From: Nonomuraea angiospora
Lineage (GTDB): Bacteria; Actinomycetota; Actinomycetes; Streptosporangiales; Streptosporangiaceae
DNA length: 64,000 nt
Assembly: GCF_014873145.1 (NCBI RefSeq)
Contig: NZ_JADBEK010000001.1
Coordinates: 4,526,001 to 4,590,000, forward strand
Reading direction: 5' to 3'
Both the position numbers and the translations under genes were made by a program. Positions 44,783 to 52,315 of this stretch are shown in pieces; position 1 is the first letter of the stretch, and each line of letters starts with the position of its first letter. The notes under the pieces were generated by a model, which was given only the letters and a program-made list of their open reading frames with translations, did no database searches and was not told where the DNA came from.

Positions 44783-44836
44783 CCCCCGCACAAACCCGAC
44801 GACCGCGCCCCTGACCGCCCGCACAAACCCGACGAC
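44773..44836. repeat. Tandem 32-bp duplication spanning the acetyltransferase stop codon
   Basis: GCGCCCCTGACC(C/G)CCCGCACAAACCCGACGAC occurs twice in a row (44773-44803 and 44805-44836; one base shorter and one change in the first copy). The first copy contains the TGA stop of the acetyltransferase gene. It lies just before the next gene's ribosome site. Confidence 0.85.
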
Positions 44837-44859
44837 AACGAACAAGAAAGAGAACGACC

Positions 44860-45729
44860 ATGACCAACCATGAAGCAGACCGGGCGCCGACCCTGGTGTT
44901 CGTCCACGGGACCAACTCCTCCTCGGCCCTGGGCACGGGGCTGATCCGCGAGCTCACCCTGCGCGGGCACCGCGCCCTGATGGTCGACCTCCCGGGACAC
45001 GGCGACGAGGCGTTCTACCCCCGCGCGTACCAGGCCCCGCAGGACCTCCAGGCGCTGGCCACCGAGCCGTCACCGCTCGCCAAGATCACCGTCGACGACT
45101 ACGTCGAACGCGTCGTGGACGTGGTCCGCCGCGCCCGCCGCCTCGGGCCCGTGATCCTGGCCGGCGCCAGCCAGGGCGGCGTCACGGTGAGCAGGGTCGG
45201 CAACGCCATCCCCGAGCTGCTCGACCGGGTCGTCTACGTCGCCGCGTACTGCTGCGTGGACCTGCCGAACCTGACCGCCTACCTCTCCACGCCCGAGAAC
45301 AGCGAGAGCCTGCTCTCCGAAGTGACCCAGGCGCTGGTCGCCGACCCCGCGGTCCTCGGGGTGACCCGGCTCAACTGGCGCTCGGCCGACCCGGCGGTGT
45401 TCCGCGGCGTCAAGGAGGCCCTTGCCGGCGACTTCACCGACGAGGGGGTGAGCCGGCTGCTCAACCTGCTCGAACCCGACGAGACCGCCGGCATCCCCAT
45501 GGCCGACGCCCGGGGCGAGGCGCACACGTGGGGCCGCATTCCCCGCACCTACGTACGTTTCACCCAGGACCGGCTGATCCCCCCGGCGCTGCAGGACCGG
45601 TTCATCCAGGAGGCCGACCGCCTCACGCCGGACAACCCGACCGACGTGCGAAGCGTCGCGGCACCCCACGTCGGCCCCTTCGACCGGCCCGAGCTGGTGG
45701 AGATCTTCAGCGAGCTCCTCAGCCGTTAG
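44860..45729 (+). CDS. Alpha/beta-fold hydrolase
   Basis: A 289-residue hydrolase of the salicylate-esterase/EstA-like branch. It has LVFVHGTNSSSALGTGLIRELTLRGHRALMVDLPGHG, the nucleophile in VILAGASQGGVTVSR, the RFTQDRLIPP region with a likely Asp, and the His in VAAPHVGPFDRPELVEIFSELL. It starts 77 bp after the acetyltransferase and may share its transcript. Substrate unknown. Confidence 0.88.
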   Translation: MTNHEADRAPTLVFVHGTNSSSALGTGLIRELTLRGHRALMVDLPGHGDEAFYPRAYQAPQDLQALATEPSPLAKITVDDYVERVVDVVRRARRLGPVILAGASQGGVTVSRVGNAIPELLDRVVYVAAYCCVDLPNLTAYLSTPENSESLLSEVTQALVADPAVLGVTRLNWRSADPAVFRGVKEALAGDFTDEGVSRLLNLLEPDETAGIPMADARGEAHTWGRIPRTYVRFTQDRLIPPALQDRFIQEADRLTPDNPTDVRSVAAPHVGPFDRPELVEIFSELLSR

Positions 45730-45747
45730 TCCCGCGCGCGCGAGGTC

Positions 45748-46668
45748 TCAGGGGGTACGGACGTCGCGCGTGGTGCCGTCCGCGATGGCCTGGAGTTTGT
45801 CCGGGTTGGCGATGTTGTGGATGGTGGTGATGCGCCCCTCGGCGTCGAAATCGAACGTGACGGTGGCGATCACCCGGTCCGGGCCGCTGAACACCAAGCC
45901 CGGGCCGCCGTTGATCTCGACCAGCGCGGCGTTCATGTCGGCGGGCTCGACACCCTGGTAGGTGACCTCGCCGACGGCGGCGAACCAGGCGGCCACCGTC
46001 TGCGCGCCCACCACCGGCCGCAGCGCCTGCCGGACCTTGCCGCCGCCGTCGGTCCACAGGGTGACGTCCGGGGACAGCAGCTCCATGAGGGTGTTGAGGT
46101 CGCCGCCGGTCGCGGCGGCGAGGAAGCGCTCGGTGACGACGCGCTGCCGCGACGGGTCCGCGGTGAACCGGGGCCGCCGGGCCCGTACGTGCTCGCGAGC
46201 GCGATGCGCGGCCTGGCGCACCGCGGTCTCGGAGCGCTCCACCGCCTCCGCGATCTCGGCGTGGCTGAAGCCGAAGACCTCCTTCAGCACGAAGACCGCG
46301 CGCTCGAGCGGGCTCAGGGTCTCCAGGACCACCAGCATCGCCGTCGACACGGACTCGGCGTTCGTGACGTCGTCGGCGGTGTCGCCGCTGGTCAGGATGG
46401 GCTCAGGAAGCCACGGCCCGACATAGGTCTCGCGCTGGTGCTGCGTGGAGCGCAGCCGCTGCAGCGCCAGATTCGACGCGATCCGCGCCAGATAGGCCTT
46501 GGGGTCGGCCACCTGCGAACGGTCGGCGGCCGACCATTTGATCCAGGCCTCCTGGACCGCGTCCTCGGCGTCCGCCACGGTGCCGAGGATGCGGTAGGCC
46601 ACGGAGAACAGCAGGTTGCGATGCTGGTTGAAGACCTGCTGGTCGCGATCGGAGTACGGCTGCGTCAC
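45748..46668 (-). CDS. ECF41-group sigma factor with C-terminal SnoaL-like domain
   Basis: A 306-residue ECF sigma factor. Region 2 is NLLFSVAYRILGTVADAEDAVQEAWIKW, the linker carries WLPEP, and region 4 is LSPLERAVFVLKEVFGFSHAEIAEAVERSETAVRQAAHRAREHV. The C-terminal NTF2/SnoaL-like extension holds DGGGK and NPDKL, the two motifs that define ECF41 and control its activity (established for the group). GTG 46668 overlaps the stop of the upstream oxidoreductase gene (GTGA), so the two are coupled. ECF41 genes are typically paired with an oxidoreductase, as here. Confidence 0.93.
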   Translation of the reverse strand: MTQPYSDRDQQVFNQHRNLLFSVAYRILGTVADAEDAVQEAWIKWSAADRSQVADPKAYLARIASNLALQRLRSTQHQRETYVGPWLPEPILTSGDTADDVTNAESVSTAMLVVLETLSPLERAVFVLKEVFGFSHAEIAEAVERSETAVRQAAHRAREHVRARRPRFTADPSRQRVVTERFLAAATGGDLNTLMELLSPDVTLWTDGGGKVRQALRPVVGAQTVAAWFAAVGEVTYQGVEPADMNAALVEINGGPGLVFSGPDRVIATVTFDFDAEGRITTIHNIANPDKLQAIADGTTRDVRTP

Positions 46669-47861
46669 CGCGCACCCCGGATCCGCGTGAAGCGGCCGCC
46701 GCGGGGCCAGAACGCGCCCGAGGCCGGCAGCTTCTTCATCCGGCCATAGGTCGGCCAAGGGGAGGCGGTCACCGTCTCCTTATACCGTGCCGCCATCCGG
46801 CCGGTGAGATAGACCCGTCGGGGGCTGTCGTCGGGGTGGGTGAACTGGACGACCGCGTCGTGCCGCCCCAGGCTCACCGGCGTGTGGTAGTAGCCGAACC
46901 GGAACGCCTTGGGCCGCCTGCCGTCCAGCGTGCGGACGATCGACACCGCGGCGTGCACGCCGGTCGGCATGCCGCCCTGGCAGGTGCCGTGCATGACGCC
47001 GTAGCCCTGCCGGATCGCGGCCGCGTCGCCGACGGCGTACACGTCCGGGTGCGACACCGACCGCAGCGTGGCATCGGTGACGACCCGGCCGCGCTCGTCG
47101 ACGGTCAGACCGGCCGCGGCCGCCAGCGGCGACACCCGCGTACCGCTCGTCCACAGCACGGCGTCGGCGGCGACGAGCTCGCCGCCCGCCAGCTCCACCG
47201 CGTCCGGCAGCACCTTCACCACCTCGACCCCGCTGAGCACCCGGACGCCCAGGCGCGCGAGCGCGGCCCGCAGGTACGCCCTCGGCCTCGGGCTCATGGC
47301 CGCGCCGGGCTCCTGCCGGCCCACCAGCACGACGTCCAGCTCCGGGTACCGCTCGGCGATCTCCGCGGCCGACTCGACGCCGGTCAGCCCGCTGCCGCCG
47401 ACCACGACCGTGCCGCGGCCCAGCCGGGCCAGCCGATCGGCCAGCAGCTCGGCGTCCTGCACGCTGTTCAGCGTGTACGCGTGATCCTCCACGCCCGGCA
47501 CCGCCGCCGTGTCCGCCACGCTGCCCAGCCCGTACACCAGCGTGTCGTAGTGCAGCACCCGGTCGTCGTCGATCCGTACGAGCTTCGCGTCCGCGTCCAC
47601 CGCCGTCACCCAGCCCCGCACGAACCGCGCGCCCGTGCCCTCCAGCAGCTCCGGGATGCTCAGCTCGGCGACCGGCTGCCCGGTCGCCGACATGTGCAGC
47701 CGCAGCCGCTCGGTGAACCGCTCCTGCGCGTTCACCAGGGTCACCCGCACGTCCTCGCGCCGCTTGCCCCGAGCCGCGAGCTGGATCGCCGCGGCCATGC
47801 CCGCGTACCCCGCCCCCAGAATCAGAACCCGATGCGTGCCTGTTTCACGGCTATTGGTCAT
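46665..47861 (-). CDS. NDH-2-like FAD/NAD(P) oxidoreductase
   Basis: A 398-residue pyridine-nucleotide-disulphide-type flavoprotein. The FAD site is HRVLILGAGYAGMAAAIQLAARG, the NAD(P) site is GTVVVGGSGLTGVESAAEIAERYP, and HPDVYAVGDAAAIRQGYGVMHGTCQGGMPTGVHAA is the second FAD motif. No redox-active CxxC is present, so it is closer to type II NADH dehydrogenases or ferredoxin reductases than to thioredoxin reductases. ATG 47861 follows GAGGAGAAAGG. It is the first gene of the ECF41 operon. Confidence 0.9.
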   Translation of the reverse strand: MTNSRETGTHRVLILGAGYAGMAAAIQLAARGKRREDVRVTLVNAQERFTERLRLHMSATGQPVAELSIPELLEGTGARFVRGWVTAVDADAKLVRIDDDRVLHYDTLVYGLGSVADTAAVPGVEDHAYTLNSVQDAELLADRLARLGRGTVVVGGSGLTGVESAAEIAERYPELDVVLVGRQEPGAAMSPRPRAYLRAALARLGVRVLSGVEVVKVLPDAVELAGGELVAADAVLWTSGTRVSPLAAAAGLTVDERGRVVTDATLRSVSHPDVYAVGDAAAIRQGYGVMHGTCQGGMPTGVHAAVSIVRTLDGRRPKAFRFGYYHTPVSLGRHDAVVQFTHPDDSPRRVYLTGRMAARYKETVTASPWPTYGRMKKLPASGAFWPRGGRFTRIRGAR

Positions 47862-47916
47862 CTTTGCGCCTTTCTCCTCGCACTGACGACCACGTGATGC
47901 AAGCTGCTCGCCGATA

Positions 47917-47955
47917 CGTGACATGCGCCGGGTGTGACGTGCGCCACACCCGGCG
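47917..47955. terminator. 11-bp stem-loop after the VOC gene, next to a possible ECF41 promoter
   Basis: CGCCGGGTGTG (47926-47936) and CACACCCGGCG (47945-47955) form a perfect hairpin with an eight-base loop, suitable as terminator for the leftward VOC gene. Just beyond it, minus-strand TGTCACG (47923-47917) with CATC 17 bp further resembles the ECF41 promoter TGTCACA/CGTC (recalled) and precedes the oxidoreductase gene. Confidence 0.65.
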
Positions 47956-47994
47956 TCACGGACAAGCGGCCGTGAGGAGGCGCGAACGGCGCCG

Positions 47995-48717
47995 TTATCG
48001 CGGGGTCAGAACACAGAACTCATGGCCGTCGGGATCGGCCATGACCACCCAGTCGACCTCGCCCTGACCGATGTCGACGCGCGTCGCCCCGAGGGCGATG
48101 AGACGCTCGACCTCCGCCTGCTGATCGCCGTCGGCGGGTGGAGCGAGGTCGAAATGCAGCCGGTATTTGCCGGTCTTCGGCTCCAGCGGCGGGCCGCCCC
48201 AGGTGATCTTGGGGCCGCCGTGCGGCGAGCGGATCGCGGTCTCCTGGTCCTGATCCCAGACCAGCGGCCAGCCCAGCGCCGCGCTCCAGAAGTAGCCGAC
48301 CTCCTGCGAGCCGTCGGACGCGAGCGCCCCGACGAATCCGCATTCGGCCAGGAAGTTGTTGCCCGGCTCGATCACGCAGAACTCGTTGCCTTCGGGGTCG
48401 GCGAGCACGACATGCTCATCCTCCGGACCTTGACCGACGTCGATGTGCCGACCGCCGAGCTTGAGCGCCCTCGCCACCGTCTCCTGCTGGTCCTCGAGGG
48501 ACGTGCTCGTCAGGTCGAAGTGCATCTGGTTCTGGCCGATCTTCTGCGCCTGGGACGGCAGGAATCGAATCCGGAACCCGGTGTCATCGCTCGGCAGGAG
48601 CGCGACGCCGTCGCGGGGGTCTTCGACCAGCTCCCAGTCCAGGACGCCTGCCCAGAAGCGCGCGAGACGGAGCGGGTCGTGTGCGTCGAAGCAGAGCGCG
48701 TGGAGGCCACAAGCCAT
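47995..48717 (-). CDS. Two-domain VOC (glyoxalase/bleomycin-resistance-like) protein
   Basis: A 240-residue protein made of two beta-alpha-beta-beta-beta modules. Each ends in a similar DPEGNEFCVIEP or DPDGHEFCVLTP strand and begins with a substrate-side helix (LARFWAGVLDWEL; EVGYFWSAALGWPL). The candidate metal His/Glu residues are in MHFDL/LHFDL and EFCV. Many such actinobacterial proteins are unassigned; glyoxalase or small-molecule binding is possible. ATG 48717 is preferred because GCGGAGCGGA lies upstream; a GTG at 48729 is the alternative. Confidence 0.88.
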   Translation of the reverse strand: MACGLHALCFDAHDPLRLARFWAGVLDWELVEDPRDGVALLPSDDTGFRIRFLPSQAQKIGQNQMHFDLTSTSLEDQQETVARALKLGGRHIDVGQGPEDEHVVLADPEGNEFCVIEPGNNFLAECGFVGALASDGSQEVGYFWSAALGWPLVWDQDQETAIRSPHGGPKITWGGPPLEPKTGKYRLHFDLAPPADGDQQAEVERLIALGATRVDIGQGEVDWVVMADPDGHEFCVLTPR

Positions 48718-48861
48718 TCCGCTCCGCACCTCCGATCTGCTGATTCAAAGCCGCAGAAAGGGCACGCCCACCGCGCCCACGGAGAAAATAACGTCGGACA
48801 CGCGGGCTCCGCCACGCATTTTTCGCCCGCACCCATGCGTGCCGTGCCCGGCGATGGAGGT

Positions 48862-49249
48862 GACGAGTCGGCCTGTAGGCCGGGTTCTGTCCTTCGTGAG
48901 AAGGGGCGACCATCCATCTAGGGCCGCCGTTGCCGGCGGCCTCGAGCGGTCTACCCGCGCGGCTCGGGCGGGCAGCCCTCGAACGTCGCGCGCGGGACGC
49001 TCCGGAGAGCGTCCCTTCTTGACCTTGCTCCGGGTGGGGTTTACCTAGCCGCCCACGTCACCGTGGGCGCTGGTGGTCTCTTACACCACCCTTTCACCCT
49101 TACCTCCCGTCAACCGGGAGGCGGTCTGCTTTCTGTGGCACTGTCCCGCGGGTCACCCCGGGTCGGTGTTACCGACCACCCTGCCCTGTGGAGCCCGGAC
49201 CTTCCTCGGCGGGCCTGATGGCCCGACGCGGTCGCCCGGCCGACTCGTC
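48862..49249 (-). ncRNA. rnpB: RNase P RNA, bacterial type A
   Basis: The minus strand carries the conserved RNase P RNA landmarks in order. The 5' P1 strand is GACGAGTCGG, then GAGGAAGGTCCGGGCTCCAC (CR-I), GGGACAGTGCCACAGAAA, GGTGGTGTAAGAGACCACC, CGGCTAGGTAAACCCC, AGGGCTGCCCGCC, TAGATGGATGG, and GACAGAACCCGGCCTACAG with the closing P1 strand CCGACTCGTC. The length of about 388 nt is right for actinobacteria. It is the catalytic RNA for tRNA 5' processing. The ends are set by P1 pairing and the -10 element and may be off by a few bases. Confidence 0.96.
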
Positions 49250-49255
49250 TGCAGC

Positions 49256-49261
49256 ACTTTA
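49256..49261 (-). promoter_or_regulatory. -10 element of rnpB
   Basis: TAAAGT on the minus strand lies seven bases before the inferred 5' end of rnpB, between it and the stop of the RNase H/phosphatase gene. A weak -35 (GACCGG, 18 bp upstream) falls on the last bases of that gene. rnpB therefore has its own promoter in addition to possible read-through. Confidence 0.6.
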
Positions 49262-49283
49262 CCAAGCTCCGCGGCGTTCCCGG

Positions 49284-50681
49284 TCATCGGCGCAGGTGTG
49301 AGGTGTCGTTGAACGACTTCACCACGGCGGGGCCGTCCGCGTAGTACTCGATCAGCGACAGGCAGGCCACGTCGAGGTGCATGCGGTAGAGGGACTCCAG
49401 AGGGGCCGTCAGAGCCAGCCGCAGCAGCATCTTGATGGGTGTCACGTGGGAGACCGCGAGGACGGTCTTACCCTCGTAGCGCTCCACCAGCCGCTCCCCC
49501 GCCGCCTGGACGCGGCGGGCGACTGTGGCGAAGCTCTCGCCGCCCGGCGGCGCGGTCTCCGGGTCGGCGAACCAGGCGGAGAGCTCGGCGGGCCAGCGGC
49601 GCTGGACCTCCGTGAACGTGTGCCCCTCCCAGTCGCCGAAGTCGAGCTCCCTGAGGTCCTCCTCCACCTCGACGTCGAGCCCGGTCCGCCGGGCGACCGC
49701 CTCCGCGGTCTGCCTGGCGCGCTTGAGCGGCGAGCTGACGATCACATCCAGCCGGTACGGCTCCCGCGACAGCCGTTCGGCGGCCGCCGCGGCCTGGGCC
49801 AGGCCGTTGGGCGTGAGCTCGGCGTCGCCCCTGCCCGAGAACCTGCGCTCCACGGACAGCGCGGTCTCGCCGTGCCTGAGCAGGAGCAGGGACGTGGCCA
49901 CGCGGGTGGGCGGGGCCCAGCCGGTGCCCTTGGCGGGCGCCTTGGCCGCGCGTTGCTGGGCCGCGGCGGTGGAGGCGGTCGGGGCGGATATTTCGGAGAT
50001 GGCGCCTATGTCGAGGAGGTCGGTCTGGTGGGCGACGGAAGGCGGCGCGGAGGGTGAGGGCGCGGTGGGTGAGGACGCGGTGGGTGAGGACGCGGAGGGT
50101 GAGGACGCGGAGGGTGACGGCGCGGTGGGTGCCTTGGTGCGGGCCGAGGGGGGCTGTCCCCCCGCGGCCGGCGGCTGCCCGGCCACGACCGGCGGCTGTC
50201 CCCCTGCTGCCGGCGGCTCTTCCTGCAGCTCCGGCTGGGTGGTGCCGCCGGCCTTCCAGGTCAGGCCCTGGGCGGCCGCGTCCATGGCCTCGTTGGCCAG
50301 GCGGTCGGCGTGCTTGTTGCGCTCGCGGGGGATCCAGGTCCACTCCGTCACCCGCAGCCGCCTGACCAGGGCCCCGGCCTCCAGCGCGAGCGGCCGCAGC
50401 CCCTCGTTCTTGATCTTCCAGCGGCCCGCCATCTGCTCGATGACGAGCTTCGAGTCCATCCGGACGGCCACCGGCGCGCCCTCGCCGCCCAGCCGCAGCA
50501 CGGCCTGCAGGCCGGCGATCAGGCCGCGGTATTCGGCGACGTTGTTGGTCGTGACGCCGATGGCCTCGGCCGCCTCCGCCAGCACCTGGCCGTCGGAGGC
50601 GTCCATGACCACCGCGCCGTAGCCGGCGGGCCCCGGGTTGCCGCGGGAGCCGCCGTCCGCCTCGATGACGTAGGAGGTCAC
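49284..50681 (-). CDS. Bifunctional RNase HI / histidine-phosphatase-superfamily phosphatase
   Basis: A 465-residue fusion like Mycobacterium Rv2228c. Residues 1-137 are an RNase HI-type domain with acidic active-site residues in VIEADGGSRGNPGPAGYG, NNVAEYRGLIAGL, AVRMDSKLVIEQ and RERNKHADRLANEA. A Pro/Ala/Ser linker of about 100 residues follows. Residues about 255-465 are a phosphoglycerate-mutase-like domain with LLLLRHGETALS, ELTPNGLAQA and AVSHVTPI. In mycobacteria the second half is an alpha-ribazole (CobC-like) phosphatase. The GTG start overlaps the stop of the upstream gene (GTGA). It is directly followed by rnpB. Confidence 0.94.
   Translation of the reverse strand: MTSYVIEADGGSRGNPGPAGYGAVVMDASDGQVLAEAAEAIGVTTNNVAEYRGLIAGLQAVLRLGGEGAPVAVRMDSKLVIEQMAGRWKIKNEGLRPLALEAGALVRRLRVTEWTWIPRERNKHADRLANEAMDAAAQGLTWKAGGTTQPELQEEPPAAGGQPPVVAGQPPAAGGQPPSARTKAPTAPSPSASSPSASSPTASSPTAPSPSAPPSVAHQTDLLDIGAISEISAPTASTAAAQQRAAKAPAKGTGWAPPTRVATSLLLLRHGETALSVERRFSGRGDAELTPNGLAQAAAAAERLSREPYRLDVIVSSPLKRARQTAEAVARRTGLDVEVEEDLRELDFGDWEGHTFTEVQRRWPAELSAWFADPETAPPGGESFATVARRVQAAGERLVERYEGKTVLAVSHVTPIKMLLRLALTAPLESLYRMHLDVACLSLIEYYADGPAVVKSFNDTSHLRR
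50051..50125 (-). repeat. Five tandem 15-bp units in the RNase H/phosphatase linker
   Basis: Units of the type TGGGTGAGGACGCGG repeat five times in a row and encode SSPSA/SSPTA pentapeptides on the minus strand. The adjacent stretch (50150-50215) repeats GGxxPAAGGQPP. Length variation here would change only the spacing of the two enzyme domains. Confidence 0.85.
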
Positions 50682-51418
50682 AGGCCTGACTCTGCCGTAC
50701 GTACGAGGATGCGCCGGCACTCCTCACAACGGAGGACCTCGTCGTGGGGGGCGGCCTTGATGCGGTTCATCTCGGCGATGGACAGGGCCACCTTGCACCC
50801 CTGGCACCGGCCGCCGCGCAGCATCGCGGCGCCCACGCCGTACTGGCCCTTGAGCTTCTCGTAGAGCGCGAGCAGGTCGGCGGGGATCTCGCCGGCGACG
50901 CCGCCCCGGCGGCCCTGGACCTCCGAGGCCTCCTTGTCGATCTCCTGGAGCCCCTCGTCGCGGCGGGCCTCGGCGGTGGACAGGGCGGCGGCGAGCTCGT
51001 CGCGCTGCGTGATCAGGTCGGTGACCTTGGTGTCGGCGGCCTCCCTGCGCTCCATGATCTCCAGCACGACCTCCTCCAGGTCGCCCTGGCGCTTGTGCAG
51101 CGAGGCGATCTCGGACTGCAGGCTGGACAGGTCGCGCGGCGAGGTCACGGCACCGGAGTCGAGGCGCTTCTGGTCACGGTCGGCACGCGTGCGCACGGCG
51201 TCGACGTCACTCTCCGCCTTGGCCTGCTCGCGGGCCAGGTCGCCGGCCTCGGTCTCGGCCTCGATCACCTGCGTGGCGACCTTGGCGAACAACTTCGACC
51301 GCTCGTCGATCTCGGCCAGCTCGGGAAGGGTGCGGCGGCGGTGGGCCAGCCGATCAATCACGGAGTCGAGCTCTGCCAGGTCGAGCAGTCTCTTCTGGGC
51401 CTCAGGGGCTGCTTTCAT
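50678..51418 (-). CDS. Coiled-coil protein with C-terminal C4 zinc ribbon
   Basis: A 246-residue protein. About residues 1-170 are a long, highly charged coiled coil (heptads around EIDERSKLFAKVATQVIEAETEAGDLAREQAKAES). The C-terminus holds a zinc ribbon with CQGC and CEEC, the DUF164/CT398-like family. It is conserved between Nif3 and RNase H genes in actinobacteria. Proposed roles include nucleic-acid binding or secretion-associated scaffolding; function is unproven. AAGGA lies nine bases before ATG 51418. Confidence 0.9.
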   Translation of the reverse strand: MKAAPEAQKRLLDLAELDSVIDRLAHRRRTLPELAEIDERSKLFAKVATQVIEAETEAGDLAREQAKAESDVDAVRTRADRDQKRLDSGAVTSPRDLSSLQSEIASLHKRQGDLEEVVLEIMERREAADTKVTDLITQRDELAAALSTAEARRDEGLQEIDKEASEVQGRRGGVAGEIPADLLALYEKLKGQYGVGAAMLRGGRCQGCKVALSIAEMNRIKAAPHDEVLRCEECRRILVRTAESGL

Positions 51419-51420
51419 GA

Positions 51421-52230
51421 TCAATATCCTTTTGTCCAAGCATCGGTGACCGTGGCGGAGACGCGCGTTTCAACGGTAACGCCACTCGAGTGCAGGATGG
51501 ACGCCGCGCTGTCCAGCCAGGGCCACTCGGTCGCCCAGTGCGCGGCGTCGATGAGCGCGGGCCCGCCCGACTCCACGAACTCGCTCGCCGGGTGATGCCG
51601 CAGATCCGCCGTCAGGAACACCTCGACCCCGGCCGCCTTGGCCGTGTCGAGCAGGGAGTCCCCGGCGCCGCCGCTGACCGCGACGCGGGTGACGGGCCGG
51701 GTGAGGTCGCCCGCCACGCGGATGCCGCCGGACGTACGGGGCAGCCCCTTGGCGGCCTGCGCCGCGAACTCGCCCAGCGTCATCTCCGAGGCCAGTTCGC
51801 CGATGCGGCCCAGACCCCGCCACGGGTCGTCCGGGAACGGCTGGAGCGGCACCAGGTCGCCGACCAGGCCCACGGCCCTGGCCAGGGCGTCGGACACGCC
51901 GGGGTTGGCCACGTCGGCGTTCGTGTGGGCGGTGTAAAGGGATATGTCGTTCTTTATCAGGGTGTGGATCAGGCGGCCCTTCGGCGTGGTCGCGGCCACG
52001 CTGGTGGTGCCGCGCAAGTAGAGGGGGTGGTGGGTGACGATCAGGTCGGCCCCCCACTCCAGGGCCTCCTCGGCCACGGCCGCCACCGGGTCGACCGCGA
52101 ACAGCACCCGGCGCACCTCCTGGGCCGGATCCCCGCAGACCAGCCCCACGGCGTCCCACGACTCGGCCCGGGCGGGCGGGTAGGCCGCCTCGAGCACCTC
52201 GATCACGTTCGTCAACGACACAGCAGCCAC
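51421..52230 (-). CDS. Nif3-like dinuclear metal centre protein
   Basis: A 269-residue member of the Nif3/YbgI family (GTP cyclohydrolase I type 2 homologue). Metal ligands are visible in ADLIVTHHPLYLRG, YTAHTNADV (His and Asp) and the C-terminal DAAHWATEWPWL (His/Glu). SWDAVGLVCGDP at the N-terminus is a family hallmark. The actinobacterial version lacks the central PII-like insertion. Biochemical role is not settled. A GTG start is used. It is the first gene of a three-gene operon with the zinc-ribbon and RNase H genes. Confidence 0.92.
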   Translation of the reverse strand: MAAVSLTNVIEVLEAAYPPARAESWDAVGLVCGDPAQEVRRVLFAVDPVAAVAEEALEWGADLIVTHHPLYLRGTTSVAATTPKGRLIHTLIKNDISLYTAHTNADVANPGVSDALARAVGLVGDLVPLQPFPDDPWRGLGRIGELASEMTLGEFAAQAAKGLPRTSGGIRVAGDLTRPVTRVAVSGGAGDSLLDTAKAAGVEVFLTADLRHHPASEFVESGGPALIDAAHWATEWPWLDSAASILHSSGVTVETRVSATVTDAWTKGY

Positions 52231-52315
52231 CTGCGCAGACTATCGGCACGGGAGAGGGTGTCGGTGGAACGGCGTTCGGCGTAATGTAAGTGAATCCTGA
52301 CCTGCGGAGGGCGAC

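Noticed and set aside
47926..47955. TGTGACGTGCGCCACA inside the hairpin considered as a second CRP site
   Set aside because: One fixed position mismatches and the location downstream of a gene end fits a terminator better.
49073..49312. A 79-codon plus-strand frame
   Set aside because: It lies opposite rnpB, whose conserved structure explains the sequence.
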